From positions 1-22,200 of the forward strand of contig URGF01000019.1 in NCBI GenBank assembly GCA_900547285.1: 22,200 nucleotides of DNA, in the 5' to 3' direction. Every line of letters starts with the position of its first letter. The stretch's first letter is position 1. The notes beneath the pieces were generated by a model. It did not search any database, was not told the origin of the DNA, and was given only the letters and a program-made list of their open reading frames with translations. Shown piece after piece: positions 15,803-22,200 of this stretch. Made by a program: the position numbers and the translations under genes. This DNA comes from an uncultured Collinsella sp. (GTDB lineage Bacteria > Actinomycetota > Coriobacteriia > Coriobacteriales > Coriobacteriaceae).

Positions 15803-16872
15803 CTGGCCGGCTTGACGGCGAACAGCTCATCCCAATCGACCAATAGCTCCCGCCGCAGGGCATCTTCGGTGGTGCGTTCCTGATCGGTCTTTGGGATGTA
15901 GGGGAGCCCTGCCTTTTTATGGATGAGTTCGGCGATGTTGTTAAAGCTCTTCGTGTCTTTGATTTGCTCATAGGTTATCTGGATAACGTCATAGCCCATG
16001 CTTGTGAGGGCGGTGGTGCGCTCGGCATCGGAGAGACTTGCGGCTTCGCCATCGTGGGCGGAGCGGCCTTGGCATTCCAAGATGACGCCCATGCTGTCGG
16101 TGTTGCTCTCGATGAGGATATCGGCGTAGCAGCAGGTTTTGTCATACAGTGAGCGCGCGGCGTCGCTAAGTGGGATGCGCACGTTGTTTGCGATGTTGAT
16201 GCCCATGCCGCCCTCGTTGCGGGGGAGCGAGACAAGCATAGAGGTCTGTACTTCGAAGGGCGAGGCGGTCTGCCCCGTCATGTGCTCGGCCGCCCAGCGC
16301 AGTTGTTTAACGCCGCGCAGGCCTGCAGCCTGCTTGGCGAACGCGGCGATATCCGCCGCGCTGAGGAGCGGCGGGCGCTTCCACAAATTGGTGTCATTGC
16401 CCTTGGTGTCGACAACACGCTCCCAACCGCAGTTGGGTGGAATGAGCTTAAGCGAAATGGCTTCATCGAGTTGTTGTTGCGTTCGCTCGCAGGGCGTAAA
16501 CACTGCAAAGGAGCCGCACATCTCGTAGCAAGCCATGAGTAACTGGTTGCGTGAGACCTGCGTAGCAAGGCTGAGCAGCGTAAACTCGGGCGACGTGACA
16601 TCAAACCCATGCTCAGTTTGCCTAAACGACCCGGGAGGCGGCTCTTGGGTCAGGAGGTGCGATTTAAACAGGCTTCGCGACCCGGATTGTGCTCGAGTGA
16701 ATACAAGCCTGTGAAGCGGTGCATGAAGCAGGTCTTTTACAACTGCATGACTTCCGAGGCCGCAACATCTGCGATCCATATTGCCAAGGCTAATGGCGGG
16801 GTAAAGCCCTAATACCTGCGGCGGGATACGGTGATAGTAAAAAGCGGATTGACCGCATAGCGTCAGGTCCAT
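15799..16872 (-). CDS. Orphan endonuclease-like protein (DUF559/PD-(D/E)XK-like C-terminus)
   Basis: From the ATG at 16872, with a perfect AGGAGG 5 nt upstream, the protein has 357 residues. I do not recognise a named family with certainty. The N-terminal half resembles AbiEi-type antitoxins or their relatives, with an opening MDLTLCGQSAFYYHR and a stretch SPEFTLLSLA at about 94-103. The C-terminal part looks like a Vsr/DUF559-type nuclease fold. Its elements are SPFEVQ at 204-209, YADILIES at 249-256, GVILECQGRSAHDG at 262-275, DAERTTALTSMGYDV at 282-296 and then a strand QIT. The usual E-x-K is E266-C-Q268 here, so catalysis is uncertain. It stands alone, with no toxin or methylase gene beside it. 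A long inverted repeat lies upstream. Confidence 0.7.
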   Translation of the reverse strand: MDLTLCGQSAFYYHRIPPQVLGLYPAISLGNMDRRCCGLGSHAVVKDLLHAPLHRLVFTRAQSGSRSLFKSHLLTQEPPPGSFRQTEHGFDVTSPEFTLLSLATQVSRNQLLMACYEMCGSFAVFTPCERTQQQLDEAISLKLIPPNCGWERVVDTKGNDTNLWKRPPLLSAADIAAFAKQAAGLRGVKQLRWAAEHMTGQTASPFEVQTSMLVSLPRNEGGMGINIANNVRIPLSDAARSLYDKTCCYADILIESNTDSMGVILECQGRSAHDGEAASLSDAERTTALTSMGYDVIQITYEQIKDTKSFNNIAELIHKKAGLPYIPKTDQERTTEDALRRELLVDWDELFAVKPAS

Positions 16873-16923
16873 GATATCCTCCTGGTCGAAATGTGCTTTT
16901 GGACCGTGCGATGCCAGCGTCAA

Positions 16924-17051
16924 TTCGGAAGTATGCGGCAAAATCTGAACCCTGTGAGCAGACCTGGCTTTTGAGGCCAGTTTATCAGGCATTTTGTTGC
17001 GAAAAAACGGGGTGTGCTCGGAGGTCTCAGAATTTGCCGCATACTTCCGAA
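16924..17051. repeat. Inverted repeat, 25-bp arms with 78-bp centre
   Basis: The arm at 16924-16948 contains CGGAAGTATGCGGCAAA, and the arm at 17027-17051 contains its exact complement. The arms pair over 25 positions with a single A-A mismatch. The centre (16949-17026) includes a small CTGGC/GCCAG hairpin. The repeat lies 52 bases upstream of the endonuclease-like gene. It is not terminator-like, because the arms are far apart and no T-run follows. Confidence 0.85.
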
Positions 17052-17225
17052 AACGCGGTCGATCTGGCTCTTGCTAAAACGATTTAGCAGCGTCGGGTAA
17101 GGTGTGGTTTCGCCATCGGGCGAACACTTTTAGCGCTTGGGACTTTATTTTTGGGCCTCGAAAGGTGGATTTCGCGCTTTTGGTAAAGAAATGGGTGCGT
17201 GTTTTGCCGTGTGCCGGCATTGACA
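17052..17225. other. Non-coding gap between the inverted repeat and the pyk terminator
   Basis: No gene is supported here. Three small hairpins are visible (GCTAAA/TTTAGC near 17078, TTCGCC/GGCGAA near 17109 and TGCCG/CGGCA near 17206), none with a T-run. With the inverted repeat and the terminator, the gene-free span from 16873 to 17293 is 421 bases. Confidence 0.4.
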
Positions 17226-17265
17226 CAGAAAAAGGGCCCGGAAGGCGAAGCCTTCCGGGCCCTTT
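17226..17265 (-). terminator. Pyruvate kinase terminator
   Basis: A perfect 16-bp stem (17250-17265 with 17231-17246 on the minus strand) with a 3-nt loop is followed by TTTTTCTG when read with pyk. It lies 28 bases past the pyk stop. Confidence 0.95.
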
Positions 17266-17293
17266 GCAATGCAAACATGCTTGCAAGTACGAC

Positions 17294-18754
17294 TTAACGC
17301 ACCTGAGCGACGTAAGCGACGTTGGTCGAGGAGACCTTGTCCTCGAGCTGGACGCTCATGCGGGGATCGCCGGCGGTGGCGACGGTCAGATCGCCGGTCT
17401 CGACGTAGCCGAGCTCCTTGGCGGTCTCGATCGCCTTGACGATCGTGCCGTTGACGGTGCCCTGGGTAATCTCGGCCTGATGCGGGATAACGCCCCAGTA
17501 CATGATCATCTGCTGGACGGCCCACTCGTGGCGGGAGAACGCGCAGATCGGCATGTTGGGACGGAAGTGCGAGATCAGGCGTGCGGTACGACCGGTGGTC
17601 GTCGGCACGGTGATGCACTTGGCGCCAACGGTGGTGGCCATGTTCACAGCGGACATACCCACAACGTTGTTGACGACGCGGGTGCCGTGAGCGTCGGCCG
17701 GAACCTCGAGCGGAGCGTGGGCCGGGAGGTACTTCTCGGTCTCGAGAGCAATGCTGGCCTGCATCTTAACGGCCTCGACCGGGTACTTACCGGCAGCGGA
17801 CTCGCCAGAGAGCATAACGGCGTCGGTGCCGTCGTAGATGGCGTTAGCAACGTCGGCAACCTCGGCGCGCGTCGGGCGCGGGTTCTGCTGCATGGAGTCG
17901 AGCATCTGCGTAGCGGTGATAACGGGCTTGTAGGCCGCGTTGCACTTGGCGATGATCTCCTTCTGGATGTGCGGAACGAGCTCGGGCTTGATCTCGATAC
18001 CCAGGTCGCCACGGGCGACCATGATGCCGTCGGAAGCCTCGAGGATCTCGTCGAAGTTCTCGACGCCCAGGGCGCACTCGATCTTCGGGAAGATCGTCAC
18101 GTGCTCGCCACCGTTCTCGCGGCAAAGCTTGCGGATGCCGCGGACGGACTCGCCGTCACGGATGAAGGAAGCGGCGATGTAGTCGATGTTCTCGGTCAGG
18201 CCAAAGAGGATGTCCTGACGATCGCGCTCGGTGATGGCGGGCAGCGAGATGTTGACGTTGGGCATGTTGACGCCCTTGCGCTCGCCGATCAGGCCGTCGT
18301 TCTTAACGACGCAGGTCATGTCCTGGCCGCTGACGGACTCGACCTCGAGGGCAACCAGGCCGTCATCGATCAGGATGAGGGAGCCCTTCTCGACCTCGGA
18401 AGGCAGAGCCAGGTAGTCGAGGGAGATGTGCTCAGCGGTGCCGTGGAAATCCTCGGACGTGGGCTGAGCGGTGACGACGATCTTATCGCCGGTCTTGACG
18501 GCAACCTTCTTGCCGTCGACCAGAAGGCCGGTGCGGACCTCGGGGCCCTTGGTGTCGAGCAGGATGCCGACAGGCAGACCGAGCTCCTTGGAAATACGGC
18601 GGACGCGCTCGATGCGACCGTGGTGCTCGTCGTAGGAGCCGTGCGAGAAGTTAAAACGGGCGACGTTCATGCCCGCCTTGATCATCTCGCGGATGGTCTC
18701 GTCGCTATCGCAGGCGGGACCCATGGTGCATACAATCTTAGTGCGCTTGTACAT
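17294..18754 (-). CDS. pyk: Pyruvate kinase
   Basis: Pyruvate kinase makes ATP and pyruvate from phosphoenolpyruvate and ADP in the last step of glycolysis. The 486 residues cover the barrel, the B domain (about 70-170) and the allosteric C-terminal domain (from about 345). Diagnostic sites are NVARFNFSHG with Arg33, FPKIE with catalytic Lys224 and Glu226, VARGDLG with Asp250, and ATQMLDSM at 281-288. PRPTRAEVADVANA and DAVMLSGES follow. GGAGG lies 5 nt before the ATG at 18754. It is a single-gene unit with its own terminator and lacks the extra PEP-utiliser domain seen in some longer bacterial forms. Confidence 0.97.
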   Translation of the reverse strand: MYKRTKIVCTMGPACDSDETIREMIKAGMNVARFNFSHGSYDEHHGRIERVRRISKELGLPVGILLDTKGPEVRTGLLVDGKKVAVKTGDKIVVTAQPTSEDFHGTAEHISLDYLALPSEVEKGSLILIDDGLVALEVESVSGQDMTCVVKNDGLIGERKGVNMPNVNISLPAITERDRQDILFGLTENIDYIAASFIRDGESVRGIRKLCRENGGEHVTIFPKIECALGVENFDEILEASDGIMVARGDLGIEIKPELVPHIQKEIIAKCNAAYKPVITATQMLDSMQQNPRPTRAEVADVANAIYDGTDAVMLSGESAAGKYPVEAVKMQASIALETEKYLPAHAPLEVPADAHGTRVVNNVVGMSAVNMATTVGAKCITVPTTTGRTARLISHFRPNMPICAFSRHEWAVQQMIMYWGVIPHQAEITQGTVNGTIVKAIETAKELGYVETGDLTVATAGDPRMSVQLEDKVSSTNVAYVAQVR

Positions 18755-18817
18755 TCAGACCTCCATCTGACATCGTCTTGCGCTGATAGATAAACCATAA
18801 GAAATAAAACCGAGATG

Positions 18818-18848
18818 ATTATAACGAAATGCCGACCGAATACCCCAA
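18818..18848 (-). promoter_or_regulatory. Candidate pyk promoter
   Basis: On the minus strand a perfect TATAAT (18818-18823) lies 63 bases before the pyk start codon. The best upstream -35 is TTGGGG (18843-18848) at a 19-nt spacing, which is weak. The -10 is the convincing part. Confidence 0.5.
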
Positions 18849-19048
18849 AAAATCGACCGTATGCCGAAATGGAAGTTCATTTTTTGCGGGAAAAACGGTA
18901 TATGAAAAATCTTTACCAACCACTCCAACCGCTGCTATCTGGGAGATATGTCAGTTTGGCGATGTGCCGAAGAAAAAACGTTTTACCAATGTTGAGCATC
19001 ACACGGTCTGCACCGTTGCGTGCGGACCATATTTCCAAACCGATTGTT
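18849..19048. other. AT-richer spacer between divergent pyk and the calcium ATPase
   Basis: No gene is supported. One hairpin stands out: a 9-bp stem (19005-19013 with 19020-19028, one T-G pair) and a 6-nt loop, ending 20 bases before the ATPase -35 box. It is a possible upstream regulatory element; no T-run follows. Small frames here lack ribosome sites and family-like sequence. Confidence 0.4.
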
Positions 19049-19078
19049 TTGGCTAGACGCGTCGCTTTGGGGTACCAT
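19049..19078 (+). promoter_or_regulatory. Candidate promoter of the calcium ATPase
   Basis: TTGGCT (19049-19054) and TACCAT (19073-19078) are 18 nt apart. The match is moderate. It would start transcription near 19085, so the mRNA leader would be about 112 nt and begin just before the first leader hairpin. Confidence 0.5.
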
Positions 19079-19087
19079 AGCTCCACT

Positions 19088-19186
19088 ATCAACTGCCGCT
19101 CAGCACGGCAGCCTTGATGAGCCCTTGCCCTTCTCCTGGGAATTATGATCGGGCATCAATCTGCTGAGTGGCCCGAATCCCAGGAG
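19088..19186 (+). promoter_or_regulatory. Structured 5' leader sequestering the ATPase ribosome site (candidate riboregulator)
   Basis: Hairpin 1 (19088-19118) pairs ATCAA and CTGCCG with CGGCAG and TTGAT around the loop CTCAGCA. Hairpin 2 (19133-19186) pairs CTCCTGGGA with TCCCAGGAG and, inside, TCGGGC with GCCCGA. Its 3' arm covers the AGGAG of the ATPase Shine-Dalgarno sequence AGGAGGGG (19182-19189). Loop 1 is perfectly complementary to TGCTGAG (19162-19168) in loop 2. A competing helix can form between TTGATG-ag-CCC (19114-19124) and GGGCATCAA (19151-19159). I do not recognise this as a known riboswitch class; a ligand is not visible from sequence. Confidence 0.6.
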
Positions 19187-19196
19187 GGGACTCTAT

Positions 19197-21878
19197 ATGC
19201 AAAAGGAATACCTGTCCGCCGCGGCGGAGGTGCTCAGCGACCAAGGTGTCGATGAGAACCTCGGCCTGAGCAACGACGAGGCGTCTTCGCGCCTCGCCAA
19301 GACAGGCCCTAACAAGCTCGAGGAAGCCGAGAAGACACCGCTGTGGAAGCGTTTCTTTGAGCAGATGGCCGACCCCATGGTCATCATGCTGATCGTTGCC
19401 GCCGTCATCAGTGCGCTCACGGGCATGGTCAAGGGCGAGCCCGACTTTGCCGATGTTGCCATCATCATGTTCGTCGTTATCGTCAACTCGGTGCTGGGCG
19501 TGGTCCAGGAAGCCAAGAGCGAGGAGGCCCTCGAGGCCCTGCAGGAGATGAGTGCGGCGCAGTCCAAGGTGCTGCGCGACGGCAAGCTCGTGCACCTGCC
19601 GAGCGCCGAGCTCGTGCCCGGCGACGTGATCATGCTCGAGGCGGGCGACTCCGTCCCGGCCGACTGCCGCGTGCTCGAGAGCGCCACGATGAAGATCGAA
19701 GAGGCCGCGCTCACCGGCGAGTCCGTGCCCGTAGAGAAGCATGCCAACGTGATCGAGCTCGCCGCCGGCACCGACGACGTGCCGCTCGGCGACCGTAAGA
19801 ACATGTGCTATATGGGCTCCACCGTCGTGTACGGCCGTGGTCGCGCCGTCGTGGTCGGCACCGGCATGAACACCGAGATGGGCAAGATCGCCGGCGCCCT
19901 GGCCGAGGCCAAGGAAGAGCTCACGCCGCTGCAGGTGAAGCTCGCCGAGCTCAGCCGCATCCTCACCATCATGGTGATCGTCATCTGCGTCGTCATCTTT
20001 GGCGTTGACATCCTCCGCCACGGCGTGGGCAACGTCCTTACCGATCCGACTGCCCTGCTCGACACCTTTATGGTTGCCGTCTCGCTCGCCGTCGCCGCCA
20101 TCCCCGAGGGCCTTGTTGCCGTCGTGACCATCGTCCTTTCGCTTGGCGTGACCAAGATGGCCAAGCGCCAGGCGATTATCCGCAAGCTCTCTGCTGTCGA
20201 GACCCTTGGCTGCACACAGACCATCTGCTCCGACAAGACCGGTACCCTTACCCAGAACAAGATGACCGTCGTCAAGCACGAGCTCGCTGCGCCCAAGGAG
20301 AAGTTCCTGGCCGGCATGGCGCTGTGCTCCGATGCTCAGTGGGACGAGGAGCTGGGCGAGGCCGTGGGCGAGCCGACCGAGTGCGCGCTCGTCAACGACG
20401 CCGGCAAGGCTGGCCTCACCGGCCTGACTGCCGAGCATCCGCGCGTGGGCGAGGCCCCGTTCGACTCGGGCCGCAAGATGATGTCCGTGATCGTCGAGAC
20501 CTTGGATGGCGAGTACGAGCAGTACACCAAGGGCGCGCCCGACGTGGTGATCGGCCTGTGCACCCATATCTACGAGGGCGAAAAGGTCGTCCCGCTGACC
20601 GAGGAGCGTCGCGCCGAGCTCGTGGCCGCCAACAAGGCCATGGCCGACGAGGCTCTGCGCGTGCTGGCGCTGGCAAGCCGCACCTACACCGAGGTCCCGA
20701 GCGACTGCAGCCCCGCTGCGCTCGAGCACGACTTGGTCTTCTGCGGCCTGTCCGGCATGATCGACCCGGTCCGCCCCGAGGTCGCCGAAGCCATCCGCGA
20801 GGCCCACGACGCTGGCATTCGCACCGTCATGATCACGGGCGACCACATCGACACCGCCGTGGCCATCGCCAAGCAGCTGGGCATCGTCACCGATCGCAGC
20901 CATGCCATCACCGGTGCCGACCTCGATCGCATGAGCGACGAGGAGCTCGACGCGCACATCGAGGACTACGGCGTGTACGCCCGCGTCCAGCCCGAGCACA
21001 AGACCCGCATCGTCGAGGCCTGGAAGTCGCGTGACCAGATCGTGGCCATGACGGGCGATGGCGTCAACGACGCCCCGTCCATCAAGCGCGCCGACATCGG
21101 CGTGGGCATGGGCATCACCGGTACCGATGTCACCAAGAACGTCGCCGACATGGTGCTTGCCGACGACAATTTCGCCACCATCATCGGTGCCTGCGAAGAG
21201 GGCCGTCGCATCTACGACAACATCCGCAAGGTCATCCAGTTCTTGCTTTCGGCTAACCTTGCCGAGGTCTTCTCGGTGTTCATCGCCACGCTCATCGGCT
21301 TTACCATCTTCCAGCCGGTGCAGCTGCTGTGGGTGAACCTGGTTACCGACTGCTTCCCTGCGCTCGCGCTGGGCATGGAGGACGCCGAGGGCGACATCAT
21401 GAAGCGCAAGCCGCGCAACGCCAAGGACGGTGTCTTTGCCGGTCACATGGGCCTGGACTGCGTGGTCCAGGGTCTGATCATCACCGTGCTGGTGCTGGCG
21501 AGCTTCTTTGTGGGCGTGTACTTTGACATGGGCTACATCCACATCGCCGATATGATCGCCGGCAATGCCGACGAGGAAGGCGTGATGATGGCCTTCATCA
21601 CGCTCAACATGGTCGAGATTTTCCACTGCTTCAATATGCGCAGCCGTCGTGCGTCGCTGTTCACCATGAAGAAGCAGAACAAGTGGCTGTGGGCTTCCGC
21701 CGCGCTGGCGCTGGTGCTGACGGTGATCGTAACCGTGCAGCCGACGCTTGCTGAGATGTTCTTTGGCCCCGTAACGCTTGAGCTCAAGGGCGTTGTCGCT
21801 GCCCTGGGCCTTGCCTTCCTGATTATTCCGCTGATGGAGATCTACAAGGCGATCATGCGCGCGGTCGAGAAGGAGTAA
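19197..21878 (+). CDS. P2A-type calcium-transporting P-type ATPase
   Basis: The 893-residue protein pumps cations out across the plasma membrane using ATP. It has the SERCA-like layout: an N-terminal cation-ATPase domain, an actuator with TGES (173-176), M4 with VAAIPEGL, phosphorylation motif DKTGTLT (Asp346), a nucleotide-binding KGAPD and the hinge TGDGVNDAP near 619-627. The SERCA calcium ligands appear conserved at both sites: Glu304 in M4, Asn687 and Glu690 in M5 (SANLAEV), Asn714, Thr717 and Asp718 in M6 (VNLVTD) and Glu807 in M8 (MVEIFHCFN). Calcium is therefore the likely substrate; manganese is possible. AGGAGGGG precedes the ATG by 7 nt, partly buried in a leader hairpin. No partner gene is adjacent. 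Confidence 0.93.
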   Translation: MQKEYLSAAAEVLSDQGVDENLGLSNDEASSRLAKTGPNKLEEAEKTPLWKRFFEQMADPMVIMLIVAAVISALTGMVKGEPDFADVAIIMFVVIVNSVLGVVQEAKSEEALEALQEMSAAQSKVLRDGKLVHLPSAELVPGDVIMLEAGDSVPADCRVLESATMKIEEAALTGESVPVEKHANVIELAAGTDDVPLGDRKNMCYMGSTVVYGRGRAVVVGTGMNTEMGKIAGALAEAKEELTPLQVKLAELSRILTIMVIVICVVIFGVDILRHGVGNVLTDPTALLDTFMVAVSLAVAAIPEGLVAVVTIVLSLGVTKMAKRQAIIRKLSAVETLGCTQTICSDKTGTLTQNKMTVVKHELAAPKEKFLAGMALCSDAQWDEELGEAVGEPTECALVNDAGKAGLTGLTAEHPRVGEAPFDSGRKMMSVIVETLDGEYEQYTKGAPDVVIGLCTHIYEGEKVVPLTEERRAELVAANKAMADEALRVLALASRTYTEVPSDCSPAALEHDLVFCGLSGMIDPVRPEVAEAIREAHDAGIRTVMITGDHIDTAVAIAKQLGIVTDRSHAITGADLDRMSDEELDAHIEDYGVYARVQPEHKTRIVEAWKSRDQIVAMTGDGVNDAPSIKRADIGVGMGITGTDVTKNVADMVLADDNFATIIGACEEGRRIYDNIRKVIQFLLSANLAEVFSVFIATLIGFTIFQPVQLLWVNLVTDCFPALALGMEDAEGDIMKRKPRNAKDGVFAGHMGLDCVVQGLIITVLVLASFFVGVYFDMGYIHIADMIAGNADEEGVMMAFITLNMVEIFHCFNMRSRRASLFTMKKQNKWLWASAALALVLTVIVTVQPTLAEMFFGPVTLELKGVVAALGLAFLIIPLMEIYKAIMRAVEKE

Positions 21879-21890
21879 GTTAACCTGTCC

Positions 21891-21979
21891 GGGCCCGCCC
21901 CTGCGTGTTTTCTTCTTCGCTGGTCCTCGCGCTTCGCGCTGCGGGATCGCTCAGAAGAAAACACTCCCAGGGTGGGCCC
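21891..21979. repeat. Large imperfect palindrome downstream of the ATPase
   Basis: GGGCCCGCCC (21891-21900) pairs with GGGTGGGCCC (21970-21979), and GTGTTTTCTTCT (21905-21916) pairs perfectly with AGAAGAAAACAC (21953-21964). A GCGC-TTC-GCGC tip lies near 21929-21939. The whole element could fold into one long hairpin. No T-run follows, so a terminator role is uncertain. Confidence 0.75.
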
Positions 21980-22200
21980 TACGGTATCCTTACTGGCTTT
22001 TCTCCCGCTGGGCTGCCAACGGGATGAGGGAAAGAAGGTGAGCGGCCGAGCAATTGCTCGGCCGCTCGTTTTGAATAAAGGATGTGCCCTTTGGAAACCC
22101 CTCTCGGCGGGCGGGCCCTGCGGTGACGTTGCTGACTTTTCTCCCGTGTGGATGATAAAGGCTGAGGGAAAGTGTGTGAGTCGGTCGAGCATTTGCTCGA
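21970..22200. repeat. Tandem repeat, period about 139 bp (second copy cut by window end)
   Basis: Blocks recur at a 138-139 base offset. GGGCCCT is at 21974 and 22113, TTTTCTCCCG at 21998 and 22137, GAGGGAAAG at 22026 and 22164, and the core CGAGCA followed by TGCTCG at 22047 and 22186. Sequence between the blocks has diverged. Each unit ends in a GAGCA-containing hairpin. No coding frame is credible. Confidence 0.75.
22040..22073 (+). terminator. Perfect palindrome followed by TTTT, likely ATPase terminator
   Basis: The stretch 22040-22067 is a perfect palindrome with 14-bp arms (GAGCGGCCGAGCAA on the left) and is followed by GTTTTG. It sits 161 bases past the ATPase stop. A diverged second copy begins at 22185 (TCGAGCA/TGCTCGA) at the window edge. 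Confidence 0.65.

Noticed and set aside
17078..17225. Small hairpins between the inverted repeat and the pyk terminator
   Set aside because: Stems of 5-6 bp without a T-run or conserved neighbours are expected by chance.
17102..18793. 563-residue plus-strand open frame
   Set aside because: It is antisense to pyruvate kinase, whose motifs and terminator are clear on the other strand.
18815..19117. 100-residue plus-strand frame in the pyk-ATPase spacer
   Set aside because: It has no ribosome site, unusual codon use for this genome and overlaps the ATPase promoter and leader structure.
19143..21626. 827-residue minus-strand open frame
   Set aside because: It is antisense to the P-type ATPase, with the same biased composition and no motif or ribosome site.

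Overview
The window is a high-GC stretch of a bacterial chromosome. The gene set, a Phe-specific T-box ahead of pheST, the split CbiM/Q/O metal importer, a DUF4012 membrane protein and an endonuclease-like orphan gene suggest a gut Coriobacteriia (Actinomycetota), most like Collinsella. That placement is inference from composition and gene style, not a database match. The content is mostly core chromosome. I see no prophage, transposase, CRISPR array or complete mobile element.

Layout, left to right. A 3'-truncated DUF5710 gene runs off the left edge (minus). A tRNA-Val(GAC) with its own promoter and terminator follows (minus). Then come an EamA/DMT exporter, a DUF4012 membrane protein with a long Ala/Gly/Asn-rich cytoplasmic tail, and glmM (all plus). 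A bidirectional terminator separates glmM from a convergent M32 carboxypeptidase (minus). A complete transcriptional T-box with a TTC specifier precedes pheS-pheT (plus). Next is a three-gene ECF-type nickel/cobalt importer, cbiM-cbiQ-cbiO. Its promoter overlaps the pheT terminator, and a 28-bp palindrome resembling a NikR operator sits at the start site. A zinc-dependent phospholipase C-family protein (plus) meets an endonuclease-like gene (minus) tail to tail, sharing a CTAG stop. A 25-bp-arm inverted repeat lies upstream of the endonuclease-like gene. Pyruvate kinase (minus) and a P2A-type calcium ATPase (plus) diverge from an AT-richer 440-base region. The window ends in a large palindrome and a tandem repeat of about 139 bp that continues past the right edge.

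How the parts work together. glmM feeds cell-wall precursor synthesis. pheST and its T-box form one feedback loop that senses uncharged tRNA-Phe. The cbiMQO genes form one importer: a substrate-binding subunit with a NikN-like tail, a transmembrane coupling subunit and an ATPase. The operator suggests nickel rather than cobalt, with repression when metal is replete.

The observations I rate highest are these. (1) The calcium ATPase leader has two hairpins, a perfect 7-nt loop-loop complementarity, a competing alternative helix and a sequestered Shine-Dalgarno sequence, so it looks like an undescribed riboregulator. (2) The NikR-like operator and the promoter nested in a terminator lie ahead of cbiM. 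(3) A long inverted repeat accompanies the endonuclease-like gene. (4) A 139-bp tandem repeat lies at the right edge.
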